This document shows, piece by piece, positions 7,415 through 17,001 of a stretch of 42,730 bases of DNA (the stretch's first letter is position 1; every line of letters starts with the position of its first letter). Source of the DNA: Hymenobacter piscis (GTDB taxonomy: Bacteria; Bacteroidota; Bacteroidia; Cytophagales; Hymenobacteraceae). A model generated the notes under the pieces. That model had not been told where the DNA came from. It worked only from the letters and a program-made list of their open reading frames with translations, and searched no databases. The position numbers were made by a program, and so were the translations under genes. The stretch is taken from positions 1 to 42,730 of the forward strand of contig NZ_JAHHZN010000029.1 of the NCBI RefSeq assembly GCF_018760735.1, written 5' to 3'.

Positions 7415-8091
7415 TAGTCCTGGGTCAGGGCGTAGGTGACCAGGTTGGCGCCCATTTTCAGGGCCGCTTCGTGGGTGGCGGGGGTGTCTTCGGGGTAGGT
7501 ACCCAGGTCTTCCCAGCCGTTGCCCAGGTCGCACTCGAAGCTGTAGAAGCACACCAGCCGGCCCTTGTAAAGCAGCCCGAAGCCCTGGGGGCGCTTGCCG
7601 TCGTGCTCGTGAATTTTGGGCAGGCCCCGCGGAAACTGGAATTTCTGGTGGTAGATGGGGTGGGTGAAGGGCAGTTCCACGAAGTCCAGCTCGGGGAATA
7701 CCTTCTTCATCTCGGGCCGGATGAACTTGTCGAGGCCGTAGTTGTCGTCGATGTGCAGGAACCCACCGCCCAGCAGGTAGCGGCGCAGGTTGCGGGCGTC
7801 GGCGTCGGAAAACGTGACGTTGCCGTGGCCGGTCATGTGCACGAAGGGGTAGGTGAGCAGCTCCGGCGAATCGAGCTCCACGGTGGCTTCGTCGGGGCCG
7901 ATGTTGGTGCCCAGCGCCTGGTTGCAGAAGCGGATGAGGTTGGGCAGACTGGTTTTGTTGGCGTACCAGTCGCCGCCGCCGCCGTAGTGCAGCTTGGCAA
8001 TGCGGAAGCTGGGCGCGGCCGGCGTTACGGGCGCGGCGGCCGTGAGGCTGAGCAGCAGGAGCAGAGCCAGGGCGAAAAAGGATTTGGGCAT
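7414..8091 (-). CDS. DUF4159 domain-containing exported protein
   Basis: A 225-residue protein with a signal peptide (FFALALLLLLSLTAAA, cleavage around residue 20-25) followed by a DUF4159 domain. DUF4159 is a glutamine-amidotransferase-like fold found in many Bacteroidetes and Acidobacteria; recognisable segments here are KLHYGGGGDWY, the TYPFVHMTGHGNV strand, LRRYLLGGGFLHIDDNYG and a late HEHDGKRPQGFG. No catalytic Cys is evident, so an enzyme role is doubtful. The ATG at 8091 opens the signal peptide; the frame is open further upstream without family-like sequence. It converges on the single-pass protein across a repeat region and diverges from the membrane protein upstream. Confidence 0.8.
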   Translation of the reverse strand: MPKSFFALALLLLLSLTAAAPVTPAAPSFRIAKLHYGGGGDWYANKTSLPNLIRFCNQALGTNIGPDEATVELDSPELLTYPFVHMTGHGNVTFSDADARNLRRYLLGGGFLHIDDNYGLDKFIRPEMKKVFPELDFVELPFTHPIYHQKFQFPRGLPKIHEHDGKRPQGFGLLYKGRLVCFYSFECDLGNGWEDLGTYPEDTPATHEAALKMGANLVTYALTQD

Positions 8092-8224
8092 GGAAGCAGG
8101 AGCCTGGGGCAAACGGGATTTACCTATAATTGCGCACCAGCCGGGAAAGTTCGGCTTGCCCCGCAAGGTAAGCACTCCGTACAGGCTGCTCACTATCTAT
8201 CTACTGATCCGCTATATCCCAACT

Positions 8225-8923
8225 ATGCCCCCGGTTCCCTTCGCGCTCGACTTGGCCTTCGTTCTGACTACCGCCCTGACGCTGGGCCTGCTGTTGTGGG
8301 CCGGGGCCCGCAGTCGGCTCCTGCTACTGATCCTGCTGCTGTGGCTGCCAGGGCAGGCGTTGCTGGCCGGCCGCGGCTTCTATACCGTCACTAACACGCT
8401 GCCGCCCCGGTTTGCGCTGGTGGTGGGGCCGCCGCTACTGCTGCTGGCGGGGGTGCTGGCCACCGCCCGGGGCCGCCGCTTCCTGGATGCCCTGCGCCCC
8501 GACCGCCTGACGCTGCTGCACGTGGTGCGGGTGCCGGTGGAGCTAGTGCTGTTCGGGCTCTACCACTACCAGGCCGTACCCCGGCTCATGACCTTCGAAG
8601 GCCGCAACTGGGATATTCTCGTGGGCCTCACGGCGCCGCTGGTGTACTACGCCGCCTACCGCCGCCGGGCGCTGGGCCGGGCCGGGTTGCTTTTTTGGCA
8701 CGCGGCGGGGCTGGTTTTGCTGGGCAACATCGTGCGGTTGGGGCTGCTGTCGGCACCGGGGCCGTTCCAGCAGTTTGCCTTTGAGCAGCCCAACGTGGCG
8801 CTGGCACGCTTTCCTTACGTGTGGCTGCCCGCCTTCGTGGTGCCCGTGGTGCTGCTGGCGCATCTGGCGGCGTTGCGGCAGTTGCTGAAGCCGGCGGGTG
8901 CGGGAAATGTCGTTCAACGGTAG
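8225..8923 (+). CDS. Multi-pass membrane protein of unknown function
   Basis: A 232-residue integral membrane protein with about six hydrophobic segments: residues 8-25, 30-47, 63-80, then around 105-120, 137-152, 160-180 and 205-225. Loops are Arg-rich. It resembles the uncharacterised Bacteroidetes membrane proteins seen as 'hypothetical' in many genomes; I recognise no transport or enzymatic motif. The ATG at 8225 is the first Met preceding the first hydrophobic helix. It diverges from the DUF4159 gene with a 133-base gap, and lies 77 bases before rtcB. Confidence 0.6.
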   Translation: MPPVPFALDLAFVLTTALTLGLLLWAGARSRLLLLILLLWLPGQALLAGRGFYTVTNTLPPRFALVVGPPLLLLAGVLATARGRRFLDALRPDRLTLLHVVRVPVELVLFGLYHYQAVPRLMTFEGRNWDILVGLTAPLVYYAAYRRRALGRAGLLFWHAAGLVLLGNIVRLGLLSAPGPFQQFAFEQPNVALARFPYVWLPAFVVPVVLLAHLAALRQLLKPAGAGNVVQR

Positions 8924-9000
8924 CCGATTGGGCTTTTGCGGGCCGAATCCGCGGTAAATTCCGTTTCTTACCAACCGAATTATACGAGTAACTACCAACG

Positions 9001-10434
9001 ATGCTGACAGGTAAGGATTTAGTAGCAAGGGGGCTCCGGCCCGGTAAGTGGTTCAAAGAAGCGCTGGAATATCTCAATACCCACGATCTGAGTGAAGAGG
9101 AACTGGAGGCCTACCTCGACGCCCACCGGCCCGCTCCGCAACTGCCGCTGCTGGCCCAGCCCGTGCCATTTCACGAGAATATCCGCGCCGATACGCCGGT
9201 GGAGCAGGATAACATCGACTACGTGCGGCAGTCGATGCAGCAGCTCATGCGCACGCCCACGGTGGTGGCGGGCGCCATCATGCCCGATGCCTGTCCGGCC
9301 GGCCCGCTCGGCACCATTCCGGTGGGGGGCATTGTGGTGGCGCGCAATGCCATTCACCCCGGCATGCACAGCGCCGATATCTGCTGCTCGGTGATGCTCA
9401 CCAACCTGGGCCGGGTGGAGCCCAGGCAGGTGCTTGATCTGGCCCAGCAAATTACCCACTTTGGTCCCGGTGGCCGCTCCGAAGACCGGCAGTTTATCCT
9501 GCCCGCCGATATTGAGGCCGAATTCCGCAACAACCCGTTCCTGAATTCCCGGCGTAGCCTCAGCGCGGCCCGCGAGCACCTGGGCACCCAGGGCGACGGC
9601 AACCACTTCCTCTACGTGGGCGTCTCGCGCAATACCGGCGACACCATGCTCGTGACCCACCACGGCTCCCGGGGACCGGGCGCCCAGCTCTACAAGCAGG
9701 GCATGCAGGTAGCCGAGCGGTTCCGCCAGGCCCTCTCGCCCGAAACTTCGCCCCACAACGCCTGGATTCCCGCCGGGTCGGAGGAGGGGCAGCAGTATTG
9801 GGCGGCCCTGCAAACCATCCGCAAGTGGACCAAGCAAAACCACCTGTGCCTGCACGAGGCCGTGGCGGCGGCGCTGGGCGCGCCAGTGCAGCAGCGGTAC
9901 TGGAACGAGCACAACTTCGTGTTCCGCGACGGCGACCTGTACTACCACGCCAAAGGCGCCACCCCGCTCGACCCCAAGTTTATGCCCGACATTACCGGGC
10001 CGCGCATCATTCCGCTGAACATGGCCGAGCCCATTCTGATTGTGGAAGGCACTACCACCGCCACCAACCTGGGCTTTGCGCCCCACGGGGCCGGCCGCAA
10101 CCTGAGCCGCACCGGCCACAAGCGCAGCAAGCTGGGCCAGACCAGGGAAGCGCTTTTCGCGGAAGAAACTCAGGGCATCGACGCCCGCTTCTTCTTCAAC
10201 CGCATCGATATTTCTGAGCTGCCCAGTGCCTACAAAAACGCCGCCGACGTGCAGCAACAAATTGGGGAGTTCAACCTGGCCACCGTTATCGACGAAATCC
10301 GGCCCTACGGTTGCCTCATGGCCGGCGACTGGGAGCAGGACGCACCCTGGCGCAAGAAGAGGCTGGCCAGAGAAGCTGCCCGGCTCGCCGCCGAGGACTC
10401 CCAGGCCGATGAATCGGCGCTGGCGGACGGCTAA
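9001..10434 (+). CDS. rtcB: RtcB family RNA ligase
   Basis: A 477-residue RtcB-family protein. RtcB joins 2',3'-cyclic phosphate (or 3'-phosphate) RNA ends to 5'-OH ends using GTP and Mn2+. The metal and catalytic residues can be matched: ADICC (Asp and Cys three residues apart), GDGNHF (His and Asn), VTHHGSRG (His), YHAKGAT (His) and the guanylylated His in APHGAGRNLSR. The N-terminal IPVGGIVVARNAIHPGM region is also typical. The sequence is of the divergent bacterial type, so RNA repair is likely but tRNA splicing is not implied. No rtcA or sigma54 rtcR is adjacent. Its stop codon overlaps the convergent rsmE stop by four bases. Confidence 0.88.
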   Translation: MLTGKDLVARGLRPGKWFKEALEYLNTHDLSEEELEAYLDAHRPAPQLPLLAQPVPFHENIRADTPVEQDNIDYVRQSMQQLMRTPTVVAGAIMPDACPAGPLGTIPVGGIVVARNAIHPGMHSADICCSVMLTNLGRVEPRQVLDLAQQITHFGPGGRSEDRQFILPADIEAEFRNNPFLNSRRSLSAAREHLGTQGDGNHFLYVGVSRNTGDTMLVTHHGSRGPGAQLYKQGMQVAERFRQALSPETSPHNAWIPAGSEEGQQYWAALQTIRKWTKQNHLCLHEAVAAALGAPVQQRYWNEHNFVFRDGDLYYHAKGATPLDPKFMPDITGPRIIPLNMAEPILIVEGTTTATNLGFAPHGAGRNLSRTGHKRSKLGQTREALFAEETQGIDARFFFNRIDISELPSAYKNAADVQQQIGEFNLATVIDEIRPYGCLMAGDWEQDAPWRKKRLAREAARLAAEDSQADESALADG

Positions 10435-11150
10435 AGTCCGGCCAGTTCCCGCGCCACGTGCACGGTGTGTACGGCCGCCAGGGCCGCCGTTTCGGTGCGG
10501 AGGCGGGAACTGCCCAGCGTAACGGGCCGGATGCCCCGGGCAAAGGCGGCCTCGATTTCCTGGGGCGTGAAGTCGCCTTCCGGGCCGATGAGGATGCAGC
10601 AGCCGGCTTCGGCGGCGGCTACCCGGGAGAGGGGCGTGCGCTCCCCGTCTTCAAGGTGGGCAATGAAGGTGGTGGCGGGCGCCGTGGTGGGCAGGAAGCG
10701 GGCGTAATCGGTGAGTTCGGTGAGCCGGGGCAGCCAGGCCTGGCCCGACTGCTTGAGGGCGCTGACGGCAATTTTCTCCAGGCGCTCCAGCTTTAGGTCG
10801 CGGCGCTCGGAGCGGGCGCAGCGCAGGAACGTGAGGGTATCGACGCCAATTTCGGTGGCTTTTTCCACCAGCCACTCCATGCGGTCGAGGTTTTTGGTGG
10901 GCGCCACGGCCAGGTGCACCTGAAAGGAGCGGGGCGGCACCTGCTCCTCGCTCACTACTCGCAACTGGCAGCGTTTGGGGCTGGCGTCGCTCACTTCGGC
11001 CCCGAACACGCCGCCTTGGCCATTGACCAGCGTCACCGCATCGCCCTCCTGCAGGCGCAGCACCCGCACGGCGTGCTTGCTTTCGTCCTCGGGCAGGGTG
11101 TAAGTGGGAGTGGCGGGCGTGAGGTCGGGGGCGAAGAAGGTGTGGGGCAT
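10431..11150 (-). CDS. rsmE: 16S rRNA (uracil(1498)-N(3))-methyltransferase
   Basis: A 239-residue SPOUT (knotted) methyltransferase that methylates U1498 of 16S rRNA with SAM. An N-terminal PUA-like domain (HTFFAPD... DESKHAVRVLRLQEGD) precedes the SPOUT domain (from about 75, HLAVAPTKNLDRMEWLVEKATEIG). The knot motifs ILIGPEGDFTPQEIE and LGSSRLRTETAAL are intact. The ATG at 11150 gives the family N-terminus. A perfect -7 box lies only four bases upstream of that ATG, so the message is probably leaderless. The gene converges on rtcB with a four-base overlap, leaving no room for a terminator between them. Confidence 0.95.
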   Translation of the reverse strand: MPHTFFAPDLTPATPTYTLPEDESKHAVRVLRLQEGDAVTLVNGQGGVFGAEVSDASPKRCQLRVVSEEQVPPRSFQVHLAVAPTKNLDRMEWLVEKATEIGVDTLTFLRCARSERRDLKLERLEKIAVSALKQSGQAWLPRLTELTDYARFLPTTAPATTFIAHLEDGERTPLSRVAAAEAGCCILIGPEGDFTPQEIEAAFARGIRPVTLGSSRLRTETAALAAVHTVHVARELAGL

Positions 11151-11154
11151 GAGG

Positions 11155-11162
11155 CAAAGGTA
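11155..11162 (-). promoter_or_regulatory. -7 promoter box abutting rsmE start (leaderless?)
   Basis: Minus-strand TACCTTTG ends four bases before the rsmE ATG, so the transcription start would fall at or next to the start codon. Confidence 0.6.
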
Positions 11163-11281
11163 GGATGAAACCGCCCTTCGGAATCACCAGACTAGTAGGC
11201 CCAACATAACGGAAAGGCGGCGCGGGTCGTAGATACAGGTATTCATCTTCTGATTATTACGTTTCTTTTCCGCCCTTTCTT

Positions 11282-12382
11282 ATGAAAACCAACCTCAAAA
11301 AACTTTCCCAGCAAACCATTGTCATCACCGGCGCTTCTTCGGGTATCGGCCTAGTAACGGCCCGGTTGGCCGCCAAGGCCGGGGCCAAACTGGTGCTGGC
11401 CGCCCGCAGCGAAGACGCCCTGCGCCAGCTCACCAATGAAATCAAGCAGGCTGGTGGTCAGGCCACCTACGTGGTCACCGACGTGAGCCGGCCCGAGCAG
11501 GTGCAGCACCTGGCGGAAGTAGCCACCAGCACCTTCGGCGGCTTCGATACCTGGATTAACAACGCCGGCGTAAGCATCTACGGCAAGCTGGAAGAAGTAC
11601 CCGTGGAGGACATGCGCCAACTGTTCGAAGTGAACTTCTGGGGCCTCGTGAACGGCTCGCTCGAAGCCGTGAAACACCTGAAAAAGAACGGCGGGGCCCT
11701 CATCAACGTGGGCAGCGTGCTCTCCGACATCACGGCCATCCTGCAAACCATGTACTCGGCCAGCAAGCACGCTGTGAAGGGCTTCACCGACGGCCTGCGC
11801 ATGGAATTGGAGATGGAAGATGCCCCGGTTTCGGTGACGCTGATCCAGCCCGCGGCCATTGATACGCCTTACCCGCTGCACGCCAAGAATTACCTGGAGC
11901 GCGTACCCAAGCACGCCCCGCCCGTGTACGCGCCCGAAACCGTGGCCCGCGCCATTCTGCACTGCGCCGCCACGGCCGAGCGCGACGTGGTAGTGGGCGG
12001 CGGCGGTAAGGCCATGATTGGCCTGAGCCACTGGACACCCGCCCTGCTCGATACGTTCATGGAAAAAGGCTTCGCCAAGCAGTCGAAGTCCGACGCTCCG
12101 GCCCGGCCGCTGGAACAAAACGGCCTCGACCGGCCCATGGGCAACCTCCAGGAGCGCGGCAACTACCCCGGCACCACCCGCGAAACCAGCTACTACACCG
12201 AAACCGTAACGACCGGCAGCCCCCGGCTGCGCACGGCCCTGCTGGTAGGAGCCGCCGGTGCCGGCGTGGCCGCCCTGGCCACCTGGCTCGGCACCCAGAA
12301 GGAAACCACCGGCCCGACGCCCACTGATACGCAGCCGGCCCGCAACGGCCAGCCCCAGGCCCCGGGCTACTCCGATAATTAA
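11282..12382 (+). CDS. SDR-family oxidoreductase with C-terminal membrane tail
   Basis: A 366-residue protein. Residues 1-270 are a classical short-chain dehydrogenase: TGASSGIG nucleotide-binding loop (16-23), NNAG (93-96), catalytic Ser145, Tyr158 and Lys162 (YSASK). The post-Rossmann stretch IQPAAIDTPY agrees with an NADP(H)-type enzyme acting on a small hydroxy/keto substrate, which cannot be specified. After residue 275 there is a polar linker, one predicted membrane helix (about 310-328, LLVGAAGAGVAALATWLG) and a Pro/Thr-rich tail. This extension is longer than typical SDRs. A possible but imperfect -7 box (TACGTTTC, 11258-11265) lies upstream. A strong bidirectional terminator follows. 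Confidence 0.88.
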   Translation: MKTNLKKLSQQTIVITGASSGIGLVTARLAAKAGAKLVLAARSEDALRQLTNEIKQAGGQATYVVTDVSRPEQVQHLAEVATSTFGGFDTWINNAGVSIYGKLEEVPVEDMRQLFEVNFWGLVNGSLEAVKHLKKNGGALINVGSVLSDITAILQTMYSASKHAVKGFTDGLRMELEMEDAPVSVTLIQPAAIDTPYPLHAKNYLERVPKHAPPVYAPETVARAILHCAATAERDVVVGGGGKAMIGLSHWTPALLDTFMEKGFAKQSKSDAPARPLEQNGLDRPMGNLQERGNYPGTTRETSYYTETVTTGSPRLRTALLVGAAGAGVAALATWLGTQKETTGPTPTDTQPARNGQPQAPGYSDN

Positions 12383-12400
12383 TCCAGCCCCATCGGCCCA

Positions 12401-12440
12401 CAAAAATCCCCCGGCAGCCTGGCTGTCGGGGGATTTTTGT
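12401..12440. terminator. Bidirectional intrinsic terminator (SDR / S1-P1 nuclease)
   Basis: Stem AAAATCCCCCGGCAGCC / GGCTGTCGGGGGATTTT with A-run on one side and T-run on the other, between two convergent genes, so it can stop transcription from both directions. Confidence 0.85.
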
Positions 12441-12462
12441 GTTAAGCGGGAAATAGCCGGAA

Positions 12463-13248
12463 TCAGCCAAACACCTCGTTAAGCAGGCCGGCCAGCCGGA
12501 TACCGGCATCTTTAATACGCTGCTGCATCAGTTGGGCGTGGGCGGGATAGTAGGCGTAGTTCACGTCGGAACCGGTAGGTACTTCCCGGTAAATCTGCTC
12601 ACTGGCCTGGTAAGATTCCCACAGCCACTCGGCCGGGGCGGTGCCTTGCAGGCGGCGAACGGTCCGGCGGGGAATCTTGCAGTCGTACTGCCGGGCCATT
12701 TCAGTGTAAGTCAGGCCCTGGTAGTCGAGCAGGCCGCTGTCCCAGAGGCTGTGCAGGTTGGTGTCGCGGCCCCGGTACTTGATTTTGATGTCGTTACCGC
12801 CCTTATCCTCAGCGTGTCCCGCGTGCATGGGCTGGTGAATGTCGCCCACAATGTGAACCACGTATTTGAGGGCCTCCAGGCGCTGAGTCTGGGTGGCACC
12901 GCTGTCGGTGAGCAGACGAAGCTGGGTTTGCAAAGCCTGGTAGGCGTTGGGCCCAGTCTGGGCGTTAAGGTCCTGCACGTACTGGTCGTGGTTCAGGCCC
13001 GAGGGCGTGTTCACGTAGTGCCAGGGGCCGGTTTCCTTGCCCTCGGGGTAGTAGCGAATTTCGTCGGGCCAGGTGCTGATGAGCGGGAAGCTTTCGGGGC
13101 CCAGCAGCTGCCTGATTTCGCGGCGGGCGGCGCGGGTTAGGTGCTGTTCGGCAATTTTGGCGATGGCGCGGTGACCATCCACCCCCCAGGCCCACAGGTG
13201 CAGGGGAGTGAGCAACAGCAACAGGAGCGGGAACAAAAGTTTGCGCAT
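12463..13248 (-). CDS. S1/P1-type zinc-dependent nuclease, exported
   Basis: A 261-residue secreted nuclease. After the signal peptide (about 1-20, LLFPLLLLLLTPLHLWA) the mature protein starts WGVDGH, giving the Trp1 and His6 zinc ligands of the P1 family. The other ligands are also visible: Asp in TWPDE, His in GPWHYVN, His/Asp/His in VVHIVGDIHQPMH, and His/Asp in LHSLWD. All nine family metal residues are therefore in place. Such enzymes degrade single-stranded DNA/RNA and release 3'-phosphates as nucleosides, fitting nucleic acid scavenging outside the cytoplasm. The ATG at 13248 begins the signal peptide. pckA lies upstream on the same strand behind its own terminator. Confidence 0.93.
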   Translation of the reverse strand: MRKLLFPLLLLLLTPLHLWAWGVDGHRAIAKIAEQHLTRAARREIRQLLGPESFPLISTWPDEIRYYPEGKETGPWHYVNTPSGLNHDQYVQDLNAQTGPNAYQALQTQLRLLTDSGATQTQRLEALKYVVHIVGDIHQPMHAGHAEDKGGNDIKIKYRGRDTNLHSLWDSGLLDYQGLTYTEMARQYDCKIPRRTVRRLQGTAPAEWLWESYQASEQIYREVPTGSDVNYAYYPAHAQLMQQRIKDAGIRLAGLLNEVFG

Positions 13249-13343
13249 AGGGCAGGTAAGAAGGAAAACGAAAGGGGGTGGCAAATTAGAGGAAATACCG
13301 ACCACTGACGCTATAAACGCCCGTTTAAACGCACCGGGCTCAA

Positions 13344-13383
13344 CAAAAAAAGCCCCGCCGGTGCAAAACCGGCGGGGCTTTTC
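13344..13383 (-). terminator. Intrinsic terminator of pckA
   Basis: Hairpin AAGCCCCGCCGGT / ACCGGCGGGGCTT with a T-run on the minus strand, just after the pckA stop codon. Confidence 0.88.
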
Positions 13384-13399
13384 ACTCAACGAACAGCAT

Positions 13400-15016
<1,617 letters not shown>

Positions 15017-15071
15017 AACGGGCCGAAAACGGGGTTGGGGGTGGGTGGGAAATTCGTGGGGAATCTGAGGG

Positions 15072-15079
15072 CAAAAATA
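15072..15079 (-). promoter_or_regulatory. -7 promoter box of pckA
   Basis: Minus-strand TATTTTTG matches TAnnTTTG, 55 bases before the pckA ATG. A TTTG lies 15 bases further upstream, closer than the usual spacer. Confidence 0.55.
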
Positions 15080-15176
15080 GGCAAAAAGCCGTAGCAAAAG
15101 CGGAGAATGCTAAAAAATAGCGAAAATTCGCTGTCGATTATCGATTTATCGGGTCGAACCCGGCTAACGCAGCCTA

Positions 15177-15216
15177 TTTCGCAAGGGTTGGGAAACTTTT
15201 GTAGTTTTACCAACCC
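15177..15216 (+). promoter_or_regulatory. Candidate promoter with flanking inverted repeat, POT transporter
   Basis: TAGTTTTA (15202-15209) is one base off the -7 consensus, with TTTC at 15177-15180 as a weak -33 box (21-base spacer). The box is flanked by a perfect GGGTTGG (15185-15191) / CCAACCC (15210-15216) inverted repeat, an operator-like layout. Inference only. Confidence 0.4.
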
Positions 15217-15271
15217 CCGCTGGTTGCAGCTGGCGGGATTTCCCCTTTCCATTTCCTCATTCACCTTTTTC

Positions 15272-16894
15272 ATGCAAACAACCTCCGCTGTCCAGCAGCC
15301 AGTACCCCCCACGTCCCAGAGTCACCCGACGGGCCTGTACGTCCTGTTCGCCACCGAAATGTGGGAACGGTTCAGTTATTACGGCATGCGGGCGCTGCTT
15401 ATTCTGTATATGACGCAGGCGCTGGTATTTGATAAGGAGTACTCCTCCCTCATCTACGGCAACTATACCAGCCTGGTGTACCTGACCCCGCTGCTGGGGG
15501 GCTACGTAGCCGACCGCTACTGGGGCAACCGCCGTTCCATTCTGGTAGGCGGCCTGATGATGGCGTTAGGCCAGTTTGCGCTCTTCTTCTCGGCTTCCAT
15601 GTACTCGGCCGGCCAGGCCACCGCCCCGCAAACTCAGCTGCTGCTGTTCATGCTGGGCCTGGGCCTGCTGATTTTCGGCAACGGCTTCTTCAAACCCAAC
15701 ATCTCCTCGATGGTGGGCTCGCTGTACCCGGCCGGTGACAGCCGCATCGACTCTGCCTACACCATCTTCTACATGGGCATCAACCTGGGTGCGTTTTTCT
15801 CGCCCCTGGTGTGCGGCACGCTGGGCAACACCGGTAACCCCGAAGATTTCAAGTGGGGTTTCCTAGCCGCCGGCATCGGCATGCTCATTGGCTCACTCAC
15901 TTTCGAGCTGTTCAAGAACAAGTACGTGATAACGGCCACCGGTGAAGCCCTGGGAGCAAAGCCCGAGCAGGCCGTGGCCAACTCGCCCGTAGTGCCCGTG
16001 AACACCGACGCCCCCGTGCGGGCCCAAACCATCGACCAGCCGGTTGCCAAGAGCTTCGCCAGCAAGCTGCCCATGCTCATTGGCATTTTCGTGGTGGTGT
16101 ACGCCGCCATTGCCTGGCTCATGAGCTACGACTGGGTCGGGGCCTTCGTGTTCGCGGCCATGATTGTGACGCCGATTGCCGTACTGGCCGATGATTCGCT
16201 CACGTCCCGGGAACGGCAGAAAATCTACGTTATCCTGATTCTGAGCTTCTTCGTAATCTTCTTCTGGGGCGCATTCGAGCAGGCCGGCGCGTCGCTGACC
16301 TTCTTCGCCGACGAGCAGACGGACCGCCAGCTGGGCTCCTACACGGTGCCGGCTTCCTACTTCCAGTCGGCTAACGCCCTGTTCATCATCCTATTCGCCC
16401 CGGTATTTGCGGTGATCTGGACGTTTATGGGCAAGCGCGGCATCGAGCCCTCCTCGCCCCTGAAAATGTCCATCGGCCTCATGTTCCTGGCCGTGGGCTA
16501 CCTTATCATTGCCTTCGGCGTGAAGGGCGTGGATGCCAGCACCAAAGTGAGCATGTTCTGGCTCATCACGATGTACCTGATGCACACCTTCGGGGAGCTG
16601 TGCCTGTCGCCGATTGGTCTGGCTCTGGTGAACAAGCTGGCCCCGCTGCGCTTTGCGTCCCTGCTGATGGCCGTGTGGTTCCTGGCTACCGCCGCCGGCA
16701 ACAAGTTCGCTGGCGTGCTGAGCGCCCTCTACCCCGAGCCCGGCAAGCCGGCTCCGCACTTCGTGGGCTTCGAAATCACGGGCCTCTACGAGTTCTTCAT
16801 GATTTTCGTATTCCTCTCGGCCGCCGCTTCGCTGGTACTGTTCCTCATCTACCGCAAGCTCACCCAAATGATGAGCGAGCCGGTAAATAGCTAA
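15272..16894 (+). CDS. POT/PTR-family proton-dependent peptide transporter
   Basis: A 540-residue major-facilitator transporter of the POT family, importing di- and tripeptides with protons. The family motif ExxER is present in ATEMWERFSYYGMRALL close to the N-terminus, followed by LGGYVADRYWGNR (MFS motif A) and FFKPNISSMVGSLY (second POT signature). Hydrophobic segments are consistent with about 14 helices, including the extra pair of bacterial POTs, with an Ala/Pro/Val loop around residue 230-260. The ATG at 15272 precedes a short cytosolic tail; an in-frame extension upstream covers promoter sequence. It diverges from pckA and is followed by two hairpins. Confidence 0.94.
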   Translation: MQTTSAVQQPVPPTSQSHPTGLYVLFATEMWERFSYYGMRALLILYMTQALVFDKEYSSLIYGNYTSLVYLTPLLGGYVADRYWGNRRSILVGGLMMALGQFALFFSASMYSAGQATAPQTQLLLFMLGLGLLIFGNGFFKPNISSMVGSLYPAGDSRIDSAYTIFYMGINLGAFFSPLVCGTLGNTGNPEDFKWGFLAAGIGMLIGSLTFELFKNKYVITATGEALGAKPEQAVANSPVVPVNTDAPVRAQTIDQPVAKSFASKLPMLIGIFVVVYAAIAWLMSYDWVGAFVFAAMIVTPIAVLADDSLTSRERQKIYVILILSFFVIFFWGAFEQAGASLTFFADEQTDRQLGSYTVPASYFQSANALFIILFAPVFAVIWTFMGKRGIEPSSPLKMSIGLMFLAVGYLIIAFGVKGVDASTKVSMFWLITMYLMHTFGELCLSPIGLALVNKLAPLRFASLLMAVWFLATAAGNKFAGVLSALYPEPGKPAPHFVGFEITGLYEFFMIFVFLSAAASLVLFLIYRKLTQMMSEPVNS

Positions 16895-16904
16895 TTGCCG
16901 CTTA

Positions 16905-16941
16905 TTAACCGTGATTTCGCTAATGCGGACATCACGGTTAA
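16905..16941. repeat. Perfect 11-bp inverted repeat after the POT transporter
   Basis: TTAACCGTGAT (16905-16915) and ATCACGGTTAA (16931-16941) form a hairpin with a 15-nt loop, 10 bases after the stop codon and 7 bases before the GC-rich terminator. It lacks a T-run, so it is not itself a terminator. Confidence 0.6.
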
Positions 16942-16948
16942 GGTCAGC

Positions 16949-16986
16949 AAAGAGCCCCGCCGGACCCAGGTCTGGCGGGGCTCTTT
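16949..16986. terminator. Bidirectional terminator (POT transporter / aldo-keto reductase)
   Basis: Stem AAAGAGCCCCGCCGGAC / GTCTGGCGGGGCTCTTT between two convergent genes. Confidence 0.85.
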
Positions 16987-17001
16987 ATGTCTGGGCAACT
17001 G

